Below, in pieces: positions 8,496 to 16,279 of a stretch of DNA of 64,000 nt (positions are counted from its first letter, which is position 1; each line of letters opens with the position of its first letter). The position numbers and the translations under genes are program-made. Source of the DNA: Nocardiopsis ganjiahuensis DSM 45031 (GTDB taxonomy: Bacteria > Actinomycetota > Actinomycetes > Streptosporangiales > Streptosporangiaceae). Location of the stretch: assembly GCF_000341085.1 (NCBI RefSeq), contig NZ_ANBA01000020.1, positions 184,949 to 248,948 of the forward strand. The letters are read 5' to 3'. A model generated the notes under the pieces. The model was not told the origin of the DNA. It did no database searches and worked only from the letters and a program-made list of their open reading frames with translations.

Positions 8496-9886
8496 ACCGT
8501 CCTTCGCTCGGAGCCGCCCTCGGCACCGCTCTGGTCGGCGGGGTCCACCTCCGCCTCGTCGAACCGGCTGCCGCCGGCGATGGAACGCAGGAGGAGGAGC
8601 GCGCCGAGCGAGAGCAGCGAGGTGGCGACGATGTACCAGGCGACGGAGGAGCTCTGCCCGGTCAGGGACAGCAGCCACACCGTGACGGCGGGGGTGGCGG
8701 CGGAACCGAGGAGCCCGGAGAGCATGTAGGCCACGGACAGGCCGGAGTAGCGGATCTTGGAGCCGAACTGCTCGGCGAGGAAGGTCGCGATGGGGCCGTA
8801 GTTCGCGGAGAAGGCCAGCATCATCAGCGTGTAGGCGGCGAAGAGGAGCGGGACCGAGCCGGAGTCGAGCATCCAGAAGAACGGGAAGGCGAGCAGCACC
8901 TCGGCGGCCACACCGGCGAGGATGACGGGCTTGCGGCCCAGCCGGTCGGAGAGCCGTCCGAAGAAGGGGATGGCCGCGAAGGCCAGGACGCAGGCGACCA
9001 GCACCGCCCAGAGCATGAGGTCCTCGGAGTGCCCCAGTTCGGTGGTCCCGTAGTTGACCCCGGAGGTGACCAGGAGCGTGAACGTCGACCCGGTGGACAG
9101 GGTGGCCACACCGCCGAGCAGTACCTGCTTCCAGTAGTGGCGCATCAGGTACGCGAAGGGGAGCTTGGCCTTGGCGCCCCGGTCCTTGACCTGCTGGAAG
9201 CTGGGGGTCTCCTCGATGTGCAGACGGATGTAGATGCCCACGCCCACGAGCAGTGCGGAGAGCAGGAACGGCACGCGCCAGCCCCAGTCCAGGAAGGCGT
9301 CGTGGTCGACCGAGGCCAGGACGGCGAGGAAGGCGAGGTTGGCCAGAAGCGTGCCCGCCGGGACGCCGACCTGCACGAGCGAGCCGTACCAGCCGCGTCG
9401 GTGGACGGGGGCGTGCTCCACGGTCATGAGCACCGCGCCGCCCCATTCACCGCCGAGGGCCAGGCCCTGGATGAGCCGCAGTGTGAGCAGCAGGAGCGGG
9501 GCCGCGACACCGATGGCGCGGTAGTCGGGGACCAGGCCGATGGCGACGGTGGCCACGCCCATGGTGATGAGCGAGATGAGCAGCATCGACTTGCGGCCGA
9601 GCCGGTCGCCGAAGTGCCCGAACAGGACCGCGCCCGCGGTACGTGCCACGTAGGCGGACGCGAAGGTCAGGAAGGCCAGGATGGTGCCGACGGCTCCGTC
9701 GAGGTCGGGGAAGAAGACCCGGTTGAAGACGAGGGCGGAGGCGGTGCCGACGAGGAAGAGGTCGTACCACTCGACGGTGGTACCGATGACGCTCGCGGTG
9801 GCGATCTTCCGCATCTTCGCCGGTTCGAGTCGGGCGGAACCCGAAGAGGGGCCCACGCCGGTGGGAGTACTGGGGTTTGCTGTCAT
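8492..9886 (-). CDS. MHS-family MFS transporter (metabolite:H+ symporter)
   Basis: The 464-residue, 12-helix transporter shows the MHS signatures GTTVEWYDLFLVGTASAL in helix 1, GHFGDRLGRKSMLL in the loop 2-3, GLALGGEWGGAVLM in helix 5, and a second GRLSDRLGRKPV motif in loop 8-9. It resembles ShiA/ProP-type importers of carboxylates, shikimate or betaine-like molecules. The start ATG 9886 has a GGAGA ribosome binding site; longer upstream in-frame starts run into the probable promoter. It is the first gene of the six-gene operon and presumably imports its substrate, most likely an organic acid or a zwitterion. Confidence 0.87.
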   Translation of the reverse strand: MTANPSTPTGVGPSSGSARLEPAKMRKIATASVIGTTVEWYDLFLVGTASALVFNRVFFPDLDGAVGTILAFLTFASAYVARTAGAVLFGHFGDRLGRKSMLLISLITMGVATVAIGLVPDYRAIGVAAPLLLLTLRLIQGLALGGEWGGAVLMTVEHAPVHRRGWYGSLVQVGVPAGTLLANLAFLAVLASVDHDAFLDWGWRVPFLLSALLVGVGIYIRLHIEETPSFQQVKDRGAKAKLPFAYLMRHYWKQVLLGGVATLSTGSTFTLLVTSGVNYGTTELGHSEDLMLWAVLVACVLAFAAIPFFGRLSDRLGRKPVILAGVAAEVLLAFPFFWMLDSGSVPLLFAAYTLMMLAFSANYGPIATFLAEQFGSKIRYSGLSVAYMLSGLLGSAATPAVTVWLLSLTGQSSSVAWYIVATSLLSLGALLLLRSIAGGSRFDEAEVDPADQSGAEGGSERRTV

Positions 9887-10288
9887 GGGGGTCTCCGGTT
9901 GAGCTGTGGAAACAGCACGTCTGTCAGGAATCATGGTGATCGTGTGACAGGTGGGGAGCAATCGGCATTCACACACGCTCTTCACCGCTGACCTGTGCAG
10001 ATGCACAGCTCCCTGGCGGCGCGGGGGTCAGCTCCGGGCGCCGGATCGCCACGGAAACCCCTGGGCAGAGGGATCTCCGGTCAAGGCTCCGGCTGACAGC
10101 GGCTTTCCGCTCATGGCGTTTCCGCCATGTCGCGCGGGGGTGACGATTCCGGAGGCGACCCGTGAGCGGGCGGGACGGTCGACGGCCCCGTCCGAACACG
10201 CGGGACGGGGGCCGGCGACACCCCCCAGTGGCCGCCGGCCCCCGCGTTCGCGTCCGCCCTCGGGCGGAGTGCCCTCGGACGGGTTCCC
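9887..10288. promoter_or_regulatory. Operon promoter region with three inverted repeats
   Basis: The 400-bp gap upstream of the MHS transporter holds GCTGT-4-ACAGC at 9903-9916, CTGTCA-18-TGACAG at 9921-9950 and the nearly continuous CTGTGCA-GA-TGCACAG at 9993-10008. The last is a classical GntR/TetR-sized operator. The first two lie within 70 bases of the transporter start, where a repressor would block transcription. No regulator gene sits next to the operon on either side, so the cognate factor must be encoded elsewhere. A separate hairpin near 10207-10243 belongs to the neighbouring gene. Confidence 0.55.
10207..10243 (-). terminator. Hairpin terminator after the ACT-GNAT gene
   Basis: GGGGGCCGGC (10207-10216) pairs with GCCGGCCCCC (10234-10243) around a 17-base loop. 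It lies 45 bases beyond the stop of the leftward ACT-GNAT gene and separates it from the operon promoter region. Confidence 0.65.
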
Positions 10289-11371
10289 TCAGACGGGACC
10301 CATCAGGCGCGCCACCTGACCGCCGCGGCGGCCCTCGGCGCCGAGCCCGCCCTGGACCGCTGCCGCCACCGGCAGCCGGGCGTGCACGTACACGCCCTCC
10401 TGGGTCTGGATCGAGGCGCCCAGACGGCGCATGATCCGCAGCATCCCGTTGTTGGCGAGCGTGGTCTCGGCGCGCACCTCGGCCAGTCCCCAGTCGGCGG
10501 CGATGACCGTGAGCGCGCGGGTCAGGGCGGTGCCCACACCGCTCCCCTGCCAGGAGTCCTCGACCAGGAAGGCGATCTCGCCCACCCCGGGATCCAGGGT
10601 GTACATCAGGTGGCCCAGGGCGATCGGCTCCTCCCGGCCCTGCGGGCGCACCGCGACGGTCAGGCCGCGTTCGGCGTCGCAGAACACCCTGAGCATGTGC
10701 GGCCCCAGCTCGCTGATCCCGGCGAAGTAGCGGTTGCGCAGGGTGTCCGGCGTGCAGCGGCGGTGCAGCTCGCTCAGGGCCGGGGCGTCGGTCTCCCGGA
10801 CCTGGCGCAGGGAGAGCCCCACGCCTTCGGTGGTGCGGATGACGCGGTCGGTGGGCACCGGGCCGGTGGAGGGCATCACCGAGCGCACCAGCGCCTCGGC
10901 CCGGCTCGACTCGGTCCAGGTGAAGGGGTGCGAGGCCCGGTCGACCAGGACCCCGCGCAGCGGCCCGACCGGGACCAGCATCGAGGTGCCCCCGTCCACG
11001 TCCCCGGCGGTCAGGTTGGTCCACCGGGCGCCGTCGGCGAGCAGCAGCTCGGCCAGGGCCTCGGGGAGCCGGTTGGGGTGGGAGCGCAGTCGCGCGGTGA
11101 GCAGCAGGGCGCGGGTGACGTCGTCGCCGACCTCGCGCCGCTGGGCGGCGACGGCCGTCACGGTACCGGCGGGGCACTGTTCGGCCAGCGCTCTGACCGC
11201 GGCGCCGTGGTTGCCGGGGATGTCCACGACGAACTCGTCGACCACACCGGTGACGTCGGTGTGGATGGCCAGTCCCACGATGTTCCCGCCGTGTTCGGCG
11301 AGGGTGCCGACGACCCCCGAGAGGCTGCCGGGGCGGTCATCGACCGCCGTGCGGATACGCCACAGACTCAT
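10289..11371 (-). CDS. ACT domain-GNAT acetyltransferase fusion
   Basis: This 360-residue two-domain protein starts at ATG 11371 (AGGAGG ribosome binding site). Residues 5-75 form an ACT amino acid-binding domain (TAVDDRPGSLSGVVGTLAEH, then a DEFVVDIPG strand). Residues 200-345 form a GNAT domain whose acetyl-CoA loop is DSWQGSGVGTALT, matching Q/R-x-x-G-x-G/A. Actinobacterial ACT-GNAT proteins of this architecture are known as lysine acetyltransferases controlled by amino acids that act on acyl-CoA synthetases; that role is transferred from family knowledge. The Ala/Gly-rich C-terminus is not part of the fold. The gene is monocistronic and bounded by a terminator. Confidence 0.85.
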   Translation of the reverse strand: MSLWRIRTAVDDRPGSLSGVVGTLAEHGGNIVGLAIHTDVTGVVDEFVVDIPGNHGAAVRALAEQCPAGTVTAVAAQRREVGDDVTRALLLTARLRSHPNRLPEALAELLLADGARWTNLTAGDVDGGTSMLVPVGPLRGVLVDRASHPFTWTESSRAEALVRSVMPSTGPVPTDRVIRTTEGVGLSLRQVRETDAPALSELHRRCTPDTLRNRYFAGISELGPHMLRVFCDAERGLTVAVRPQGREEPIALGHLMYTLDPGVGEIAFLVEDSWQGSGVGTALTRALTVIAADWGLAEVRAETTLANNGMLRIMRRLGASIQTQEGVYVHARLPVAAAVQGGLGAEGRRGGQVARLMGPV

Positions 11372-11581
11372 GGGCCGAACCTCCTGGGGAGAAGGTGCTC
11401 CCTCCGCCGCGCCACGGCGCTGTGTCGCGGCGGAGGGTCGCGCACCGACGTGGTTCCCACTGTGGGGGTCCGAGGTTTCGCGAAGGTTAGGTGCCCGTTG
11501 AGTTCGGGGTGCCGTCCGGAGAAGTCCCGTGACTCCGCGTGTCACCGACGGCCGCGGGGTCTCCGCGCCGGCCCCTCGGAC

Positions 11582-12346
11582 TCACGTGGCCTCGCCGCGC
11601 CCCGGTCGCAGGACCGAGGCGGGGGGCAGCTCTCCCGAGGCCAACCGGTGGGCGATGTCGCTGAGCCCGGTGTGCCGGGCCCGCGCGAACCGGCGCAGCG
11701 CCTGGAAGGCCTGCTCCATGTCGAGCCCTCCGGCGTGGGCGAGGAGCCCCTTGGCCTGTTCGATGGTGATCCGGCTGTTGAGGGCGCCCTGGAGCTGTTC
11801 GGTGAGGACCTCGCCGTGGCGGATCATGCGTTCCTGGAGGATGCCGATCGTGGCGATGTCGGCGAGCGCCCTGGCGACCTTCACGTCGTCGGACGACAGC
11901 GCTCCGGGATGCTGGTTGAACAGGTTCAGCGTGCCGATGAGGTCGCCGCGCAGGCGCAGCGGGACGGCGTGCACGGCCCGGAACCCCTGCTCCACGGCCT
12001 GGGGTGTGAAGACCGGCCAGCGGCCCCGGGCGGTGGACAGGTCGGCCACCGCGACCGTCTCACCGGTGCGGAAGGAGTCGACGCAGGGGCCCTCGTCGGC
12101 CTGGAGCTGGAAGAGCTCCAGCAGCCGGGTCCGCTCGTTGGAGGAGGCGACCACTTGCAGGCTCCCCCTCTGGTCGGACAGCAGGAGACCCGCCGCGGAG
12201 ACGCCCAGGAGGTTGACGCAGTGCGTGGCGAGCTGGTGCAGGACCTCGGGGACGTCGTAGTCGTCGACCAGGGTGTCGGCCAGCTGGACGAAGGCGCCCA
12301 CCAGGTCCGCCTCGCGCCGCGTTCCCGAAGGTGGTGAGCCGTTCAT
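11582..12346 (-). CDS. GAF-ANTAR transcription antitermination regulator
   Basis: The 254-residue protein has a GAF sensor domain over about residues 25-165 (VLHQLATHCVNLLGVSAAGL, DEGPCVDSFRTGE, HAVPLRLRGDLIGTLNLF). A short coiled linker follows, then an ANTAR three-helix domain over about 180-245 (LQGALNSRITIEQAKGLLA, then AFQALRRFARA and IAHRLASG). ANTAR domains bind paired-hairpin RNA and prevent termination; the GAF domain would sense a small molecule or redox state. The start at ATG 12346 lacks an obvious strong Shine-Dalgarno. A second, divergent GAF-ANTAR gene lies 140 bases upstream in the same direction. Confidence 0.85.
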   Translation of the reverse strand: MNGSPPSGTRREADLVGAFVQLADTLVDDYDVPEVLHQLATHCVNLLGVSAAGLLLSDQRGSLQVVASSNERTRLLELFQLQADEGPCVDSFRTGETVAVADLSTARGRWPVFTPQAVEQGFRAVHAVPLRLRGDLIGTLNLFNQHPGALSSDDVKVARALADIATIGILQERMIRHGEVLTEQLQGALNSRITIEQAKGLLAHAGGLDMEQAFQALRRFARARHTGLSDIAHRLASGELPPASVLRPGRGEAT

Positions 12347-12486
12347 GGACTTTCCTCTGCTTTCGCTCCGGGTTCGACGGTGCTGTGCTCAGTGCCCTTG
12401 CCGCTCGGCGCCCTTGCCGCCGCACCGCTCGGTGTGCTGGAGGCGTCGGCCGCCGCGGCCCCTGTCCGTGCTGTCACGTCCGCTCC

Positions 12487-13212
12487 TCAGAGTTCGATGT
12501 CGGTCGGGACGATCCGGCCGGAGACCAGGTCGTCGGCGATCTCGTCCACCATGCGGCCGACCGAGAACGCGTGGGCCCGAAGCCTGGCCAGCGCCTGCTC
12601 CGCGGACACACCCAGCCCCGAGATCAGCATTCCCGTGGCCTGGTGGACCTGGGCGCGCTCCGGGGGCAGGCCCACGACCCACTCCCCGTCGAGCGAGTCC
12701 ATCCGCAGCGCCGGCAGGGCCAGCGTGGCGATGTCCACGACGCGCAGCGCGACGGTGACCTCCTCCGAGGACAGCCACCCCGGATCACGGCGGTACAGGT
12801 CCAGGGCCCCGATCGCGATCGCCCCGCGTTGCAGCGGGAAGGCGAAGACCGCCCCGACCGGACAGGCGGCGACCTCGGTGGCGAACACCGGCCAGCGCGC
12901 TCCCGGATCGGCGGCCAGGTCGGGGACCAGGACCGGCCTGCGTGTCCGGTAGGCCTCGTAGGAGGGGCCTTCGCCCAGACTCACCTGCAGCCGCTGGATC
13001 CGGTCGCTCACCTCGTCGCCGGCGTACAGCGCCTCCCGCGCACGGGCACCGCCCACCAGGGAGATCGAGGCGCCGTCGATCGGCAGCAGCCGGGTGCACG
13101 CACGCCCGATCAGGGCCAGCGCCTCCGTTCCGCCGGAACCGTCGCCGATCGACGCGACGACGGCGTCCCACAACCGCCGCAGGGACTCCTCGGAGCTCTC
13201 CGGAACACTCAC
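12487..13212 (-). CDS. GAF-ANTAR transcription antitermination regulator (second, divergent copy)
   Basis: This 241-residue protein has the same architecture as its downstream neighbour but low identity. The GAF domain spans about residues 30-165 (CTRLLPIDGASISLVGG, LGEGPSYEAYRTRRPVLVPD, VFAFPLQRGAIAIGALDLYR). The ANTAR domain spans about 170-235 (RAQVHQATGMLISGLGVSAE, RLRAHAFSVGRMVDEIADDL). The key ANTAR helix-1 segment has VHQATGM in place of the common IEQAKG. The two ANTAR genes could be co-transcribed (140-base gap). Their upstream region is shared with a divergent ECF sigma gene at 13515, so control of one by the other is possible but not shown. Confidence 0.83.
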   Translation of the reverse strand: MSVPESSEESLRRLWDAVVASIGDGSGGTEALALIGRACTRLLPIDGASISLVGGARAREALYAGDEVSDRIQRLQVSLGEGPSYEAYRTRRPVLVPDLAADPGARWPVFATEVAACPVGAVFAFPLQRGAIAIGALDLYRRDPGWLSSEEVTVALRVVDIATLALPALRMDSLDGEWVVGLPPERAQVHQATGMLISGLGVSAEQALARLRAHAFSVGRMVDEIADDLVSGRIVPTDIEL

Positions 13213-13514
13213 TGGCTGCGCACCGCTTCCTCCTCCTGATCGGTGGAGACGGCCGGGGCCGACATCGTTGGCGCTCGGGAGGGACCGAGGACCGGGGCGG
13301 GGCGGGACGGCAAAAGCCTTCGTTCACGAGTCTTGCACGGGTCCCGGCGAAGTGTGGTCGCCTTGCGTGTTCCGTACCGCACGTGCTACGGGTCGAGAGC
13401 TCGTCTCTGTGTTCTGCGGTCCTCGCGGTTCCCAGGACACTAAGGTCGGGTGTGCTGCCCCAGAAGACCGGCGGCCGAAAGACTCCTGTCCGACGGCTGA
13501 AGAGGGCGACACCC
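13213..13514. other. Divergent intergenic region between ANTAR and ECF sigma genes
   Basis: About 300 bases carry the promoters of the leftward GAF-ANTAR pair and the rightward ECF sigma gene. A GGTTCC element followed by ACTAAGG lies at about 13426-13445, 70-90 bases before the sigma start, and could be an ECF-type promoter, but the match is weak. No inverted repeat or small gene stands out. Confidence 0.35.
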
Positions 13515-14093
13515 ATGAAGACTTTCGTGCACCACATGCCTCCGACCAACCTCGACGATCTGTTGACGCGTACGGGGGCCGGTGACGTGCGGGCCTTCGC
13601 GGCCCTCTACGACCGCAACGCGGCCGTCGTTCACGGCCTGGCCCTACGCGCCCTGCGCGATCCCGCGGCGTCCGAGGAGGTCACCCGGACGGTGTGGATC
13701 CGGGTGTGGCGCAGGTCCAGCAGTTACGCCCCCGACCAGGGTTCGGCGTTGGCCTGGGTGATGGCGCTGGCGCAGCGCACGGTGGTCGAGCGGCTCCGCT
13801 CCCGTCCGCACGGCACCGCCCCCGCCCGGATCGAGTCCGCGACCGCCCAGGCCGCGCCGTCCCCGGGCTCCCACCTCTCGCTCGCCGCGCGACGCCGGGC
13901 CGTCCTCCTGGCGTACTACCAGGGGTGCACCTCCGAGCAGATCAGCGCCCTCCTCGGGGTTCCGCACGAGACCGTGGCCACCATGATCCACTCCGGGCTG
14001 ATGCACCTGCGCGCGCACCTGCGCATGGCCGACCACGGGCCCCGGGGCGCAACGGCCTCCCTGAACACCTCCGTCGACGCGGACAGGTGGTGA
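13515..14093 (+). CDS. ECF RNA polymerase sigma factor (SigK-like)
   Basis: The 192-residue sigma factor starts at ATG 13515. Region 2 covers about residues 15-85 (GDVRAFAALYDRNAAVVHGL, PAASEEVTRTVWIRVWRRS, QGSALAWVMALAQRTVVERL). Region 4 covers about 115-170 (LSLAARRRAVLLAYYQGCTS, ISALLGVPHETVATMIHSGL). The LYDRNAAVVHGLALRAL start of region 2 resembles SigK-type ECF factors. No anti-sigma gene with a membrane segment follows; instead the next ORF, nine bases downstream, is a second region-4-like protein. The target promoter is unknown. Confidence 0.85.
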   Translation: MKTFVHHMPPTNLDDLLTRTGAGDVRAFAALYDRNAAVVHGLALRALRDPAASEEVTRTVWIRVWRRSSSYAPDQGSALAWVMALAQRTVVERLRSRPHGTAPARIESATAQAAPSPGSHLSLAARRRAVLLAYYQGCTSEQISALLGVPHETVATMIHSGLMHLRAHLRMADHGPRGATASLNTSVDADRW

Positions 14094-14102
14094 GAGGCGC
14101 AG

Positions 14103-14468
14103 GTGAGTACCGACCAGACCTGGGCCGCGCCCACCGTCGAAGGTGTCGAGAACGTCCACCGCGGGGTGGCGCTCGACGAGACCGAACACGCCCGGGAAGC
14201 GCTCTTCCGCCGGGGGTGGGACCCGTTCTCGGAAGGCGGTGAGCAGCCCGCGCCCGCCACCGGTCCCTTCGGCGGCGCGGCCGACCACCGGGCACTGGCG
14301 ACGGCCACGCGCCGGCTGCCCCCCGAGGAGCGCCGCGTCGTCCGGATGCGCCTGTCCGGGCACGATTGCGCCGGCACCATCGCCGACGTCCTGGGCCTGC
14401 CCCGGCCCCGGGTCGCCCTGCTCCTGGACCGAGGGCTGTCGCGGATCCGCCACGACCTCCTGACCTGA
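14103..14468 (+). CDS. Free-standing sigma-70 region 4-like protein
   Basis: The 121-residue product starts at GTG 14103, nine bases after the ECF sigma stop. Residues 62-120 (TRRLPPEERRVVRMRLSGHD, ADVLGLPRPRVALLLDRGL) have the helix-turn-helix pattern of sigma region 4. Residues 1-60 are acidic and lack any region 2 core-binding helices. It is therefore not a working sigma factor on its own. It could be a remnant of a tandem duplication, a co-regulator that binds the upstream sigma factor or -35 DNA, or a part of a two-subunit sigma. Reading frame and composition look intact. Confidence 0.7.
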   Translation: MSTDQTWAAPTVEGVENVHRGVALDETEHAREALFRRGWDPFSEGGEQPAPATGPFGGAADHRALATATRRLPPEERRVVRMRLSGHDCAGTIADVLGLPRPRVALLLDRGLSRIRHDLLT

Positions 14469-14488
14469 CCACGGGCTTCCCCGCACGT

Positions 14489-14528
14489 GGGGCGCGCGGT
14501 TCTTCGCGGGGCGGGCTCCGCGCGCCCC
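14489..14528. terminator. Hairpin between convergent sigma-like and tetR genes
   Basis: GGGGCGCGCGG (14489-14499) pairs with CCGCGCGCCCC (14518-14528) around an 18-base loop. It lies between the rightward sigma-like gene and the leftward tetR gene and probably terminates both. Confidence 0.6.
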
Positions 14529-14567
14529 GAAGGTCCCTCCCCGCCTTCCGGCCCGACCCGCCGTGTC

Positions 14568-15188
14568 TCACACCGGGGGCGGACCCGGCCGCCCGTCGGG
14601 GAGGCCCTCGGGGGTGACCACCTCATCGAGCACGAAGCCGAGGTAGGCCGCTGCCTCCGCACCGCCGGGCAGTACTTCCGGGGTCGCGTGGACGAGCTGT
14701 GTGTACCCGAGCCAGGTGGTGAAGGCGAGCAGGGCCTGTCGCCGCGCCCGGCCGGGTGGGACGCCCAGTTCCTCGTAGAGGGCGGCGACGTAGGCGATCC
14801 GGCGCTCCGTGATCCGGGAGACGGTGGGAGCGACCAGCGGGTGTGAGGCGGTCGCGAGCAGTGCGACCTCGATCCGGTTCTCCGGGGCCCTGGCCGCCCC
14901 GGTGGTCACGTCGCTGAACAGCCGCCGGAGCTTGGCCCGGGCGTCCGGCTCGGCCTCCACGTGCTCGACCACGGCCTCGGTGTGCTCCCGTTCCCACAGC
15001 TCCAGCGCGGCCGCCACCAGCGCGTCGCGGTTGGCGAAGTGCCAGTAGAAGCTGCCCTTGGTCGCACCGAGCCGTGCCGCGATCGGCTCCACCGCCACAG
15101 CGGGGAGGCCGCCTTCGCTGATCGCCGTGAGGGCCGCACGGGCCCAGTCGTCGGCGGAGAGCCTCCGCCGGGTCTTCTCGTTGGCCAT
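14568..15188 (-). CDS. TetR-family transcriptional regulator
   Basis: The 206-residue repressor has the TetR helix-turn-helix near residues 12-55 (WARAALTAISEGGLPAVAVE, RLGATKGSFYWHFANRDALV). A ligand-binding helical domain follows, without a recognisable ligand class. Its start codon is separated by no more than one base from a 22-bp palindrome (15189-15210), and no Shine-Dalgarno precedes it, so it may be translated from a leaderless or very short-leader mRNA. It is divergent from the SRPBCC/DUF2867 gene at 15254, and twin palindromes in the 65-base gap suggest it represses both itself and that gene. Confidence 0.88.
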   Translation of the reverse strand: MANEKTRRRLSADDWARAALTAISEGGLPAVAVEPIAARLGATKGSFYWHFANRDALVAAALELWEREHTEAVVEHVEAEPDARAKLRRLFSDVTTGAARAPENRIEVALLATASHPLVAPTVSRITERRIAYVAALYEELGVPPGRARRQALLAFTTWLGYTQLVHATPEVLPGGAEAAAYLGFVLDEVVTPEGLPDGRPGPPPV

Positions 15189-15234
15189 ATCCGTACGGTA
15201 CCGTATGGATTCATACCGTACGGCACCGTACGGT
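15189..15234. promoter_or_regulatory. Twin TetR-type operators in the divergent promoter
   Basis: Operator 1 (15189-15210) consists of half-sites ATCCGTACGGT and ACCGTATGGAT, complementary except for one base pair. Operator 2 (15215-15234) is ACCGTACGGC-ACCGTACGGT, symmetric except for the centre. Their centres are 25 bp apart, about two and a half helical turns. They fill the gap between tetR (start 15188) and the SRPBCC gene (start 15254), so bound repressor would block both promoters. Confidence 0.85.
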
Positions 15235-15253
15235 GAGTTCGACGGAGGTCCTC

Positions 15254-16231
15254 ATGGCACTCGTCCGGAACACACACGAACGCGTCGTCGCCGCGCCCAC
15301 CGAGGTTCTGGGCGAGCTCCTCGCCGGGCTCGGCGGAGACCGGGACCGGCTCTGGCCGAACCCGGCCTGGGAACCGATGCGCCTGGACCGCCCGCTGGCG
15401 GTCGGCGCCGACGGGGGCCACGGTCCGATCCGCTACCACGTGGTCGAGTACGAACCCGGGCGCAGGGCCCGGTTCGCGTTCCGCCCGGAGTCGGGGTTCG
15501 ACGGCTTCCACGAGTTCACGGTCGAGGCCCTGCCCGACGGCGGCACCGTCCTGCGCCACCACGCCGAGGCGGTCCCGCTCGGCCCGACCCGTCTGGTGTG
15601 GCCGCTGGTGATCCGCCCGCTCCACGACGCCCTGGTCGAGGACCTGCTCGACAACGCCGAACACGCCGCGACGGGCCGCCGTCCCGACCCCCGGCCCCGG
15701 TCACCGTGGGTCCGCCTGCTGCGCGGGGCCAGTCCGCCGCGCGTGCGGGCACGGCCGGTCCCGGAGGCGGCACGGCTCGCCCGCACGGCCTTCGAGCAGG
15801 AGGAGGCATCGGACGCCTTCTCCGTGGACCTGAGGCCCGGCACGAGCACCGACCCCCAGGAGTGGGCGGACGCGGTCTTCCGCGACCCGCCCCGGTGGGT
15901 GCTGGCGCTGCTCCTGCTCCGCGAGGCGCTGGTGGGGCTGGTCGGCATCGAACGCGCCGGGCGCGGCGCCTTCGACACGATCGCCTCCCGCCCGGGGGAG
16001 CTCCTGCTGGGAACCGACTCGGGACACCTGGACTTCCGTGTCTCGGTCCTCGCCGGGGAAGGGGAGGTCACCCTGACCACGGTCGTGCGCCTGCACAACC
16101 GGCGGGGCCGGCTGTACTGGGCCGTGGTCCGCCCTCTCCACCCCTTCGTCGTACGCGCCATGATCCGGCGCGCCGCGAACCGGTTGGCCGAGCGCGCCTG
16201 GGCGGCGAGGAGCGGGTCGCCGACCCGGTGA
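15254..16231 (+). CDS. SRPBCC-like plus DUF2867-like two-domain protein
   Basis: This 325-residue protein starts at ATG 15254, with GGAGG seven bases ahead; a GTG at 15233 lies inside the operator. Residues 1-145 look like an SRPBCC/START-type ligand-binding fold (VRNTHERVVAAPTEVLGELL, FRPESGFDGFHEFTVEALPD, GTVLRHHAEAVPLGP). Residues 175-310 resemble DUF2867 (ASDAFSVDLRPG, WADAVFRDPPRWVLALLLLR, GHLDFRVSVLAG, VVRLHNRRGRLYWAVVRPLH), a domain often fused to NAD-binding epimerase-like domains. The protein probably binds a hydrophobic ligand and may be the response target of the divergent TetR regulator. No catalytic residues could be assigned. Confidence 0.7.
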   Translation: MALVRNTHERVVAAPTEVLGELLAGLGGDRDRLWPNPAWEPMRLDRPLAVGADGGHGPIRYHVVEYEPGRRARFAFRPESGFDGFHEFTVEALPDGGTVLRHHAEAVPLGPTRLVWPLVIRPLHDALVEDLLDNAEHAATGRRPDPRPRSPWVRLLRGASPPRVRARPVPEAARLARTAFEQEEASDAFSVDLRPGTSTDPQEWADAVFRDPPRWVLALLLLREALVGLVGIERAGRGAFDTIASRPGELLLGTDSGHLDFRVSVLAGEGEVTLTTVVRLHNRRGRLYWAVVRPLHPFVVRAMIRRAANRLAERAWAARSGSPTR

Positions 16232-16244
16232 CCGGGAGACCGGA

Positions 16245-16272
16245 CCGGGCGGCGGGGAGACCCGCCGCCCGG
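16245..16272. terminator. Bidirectional terminator with GAGA tetraloop
   Basis: A perfect 12-bp stem CCGGGCGGCGGG (16245-16256) and CCCGCCGCCCGG (16261-16272) closes a GAGA loop between the convergent DUF2867-like gene (ends 16231) and hutI (ends 16280). Confidence 0.85.
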
Positions 16273-16279
16273 CCGCCGG

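Noticed and set aside
14103..14468. Treating the sigma-like ORF as a complete ECF sigma factor
   Set aside because: It lacks region 2, so it cannot recruit core enzyme by itself; it was kept as a region-4-like protein.
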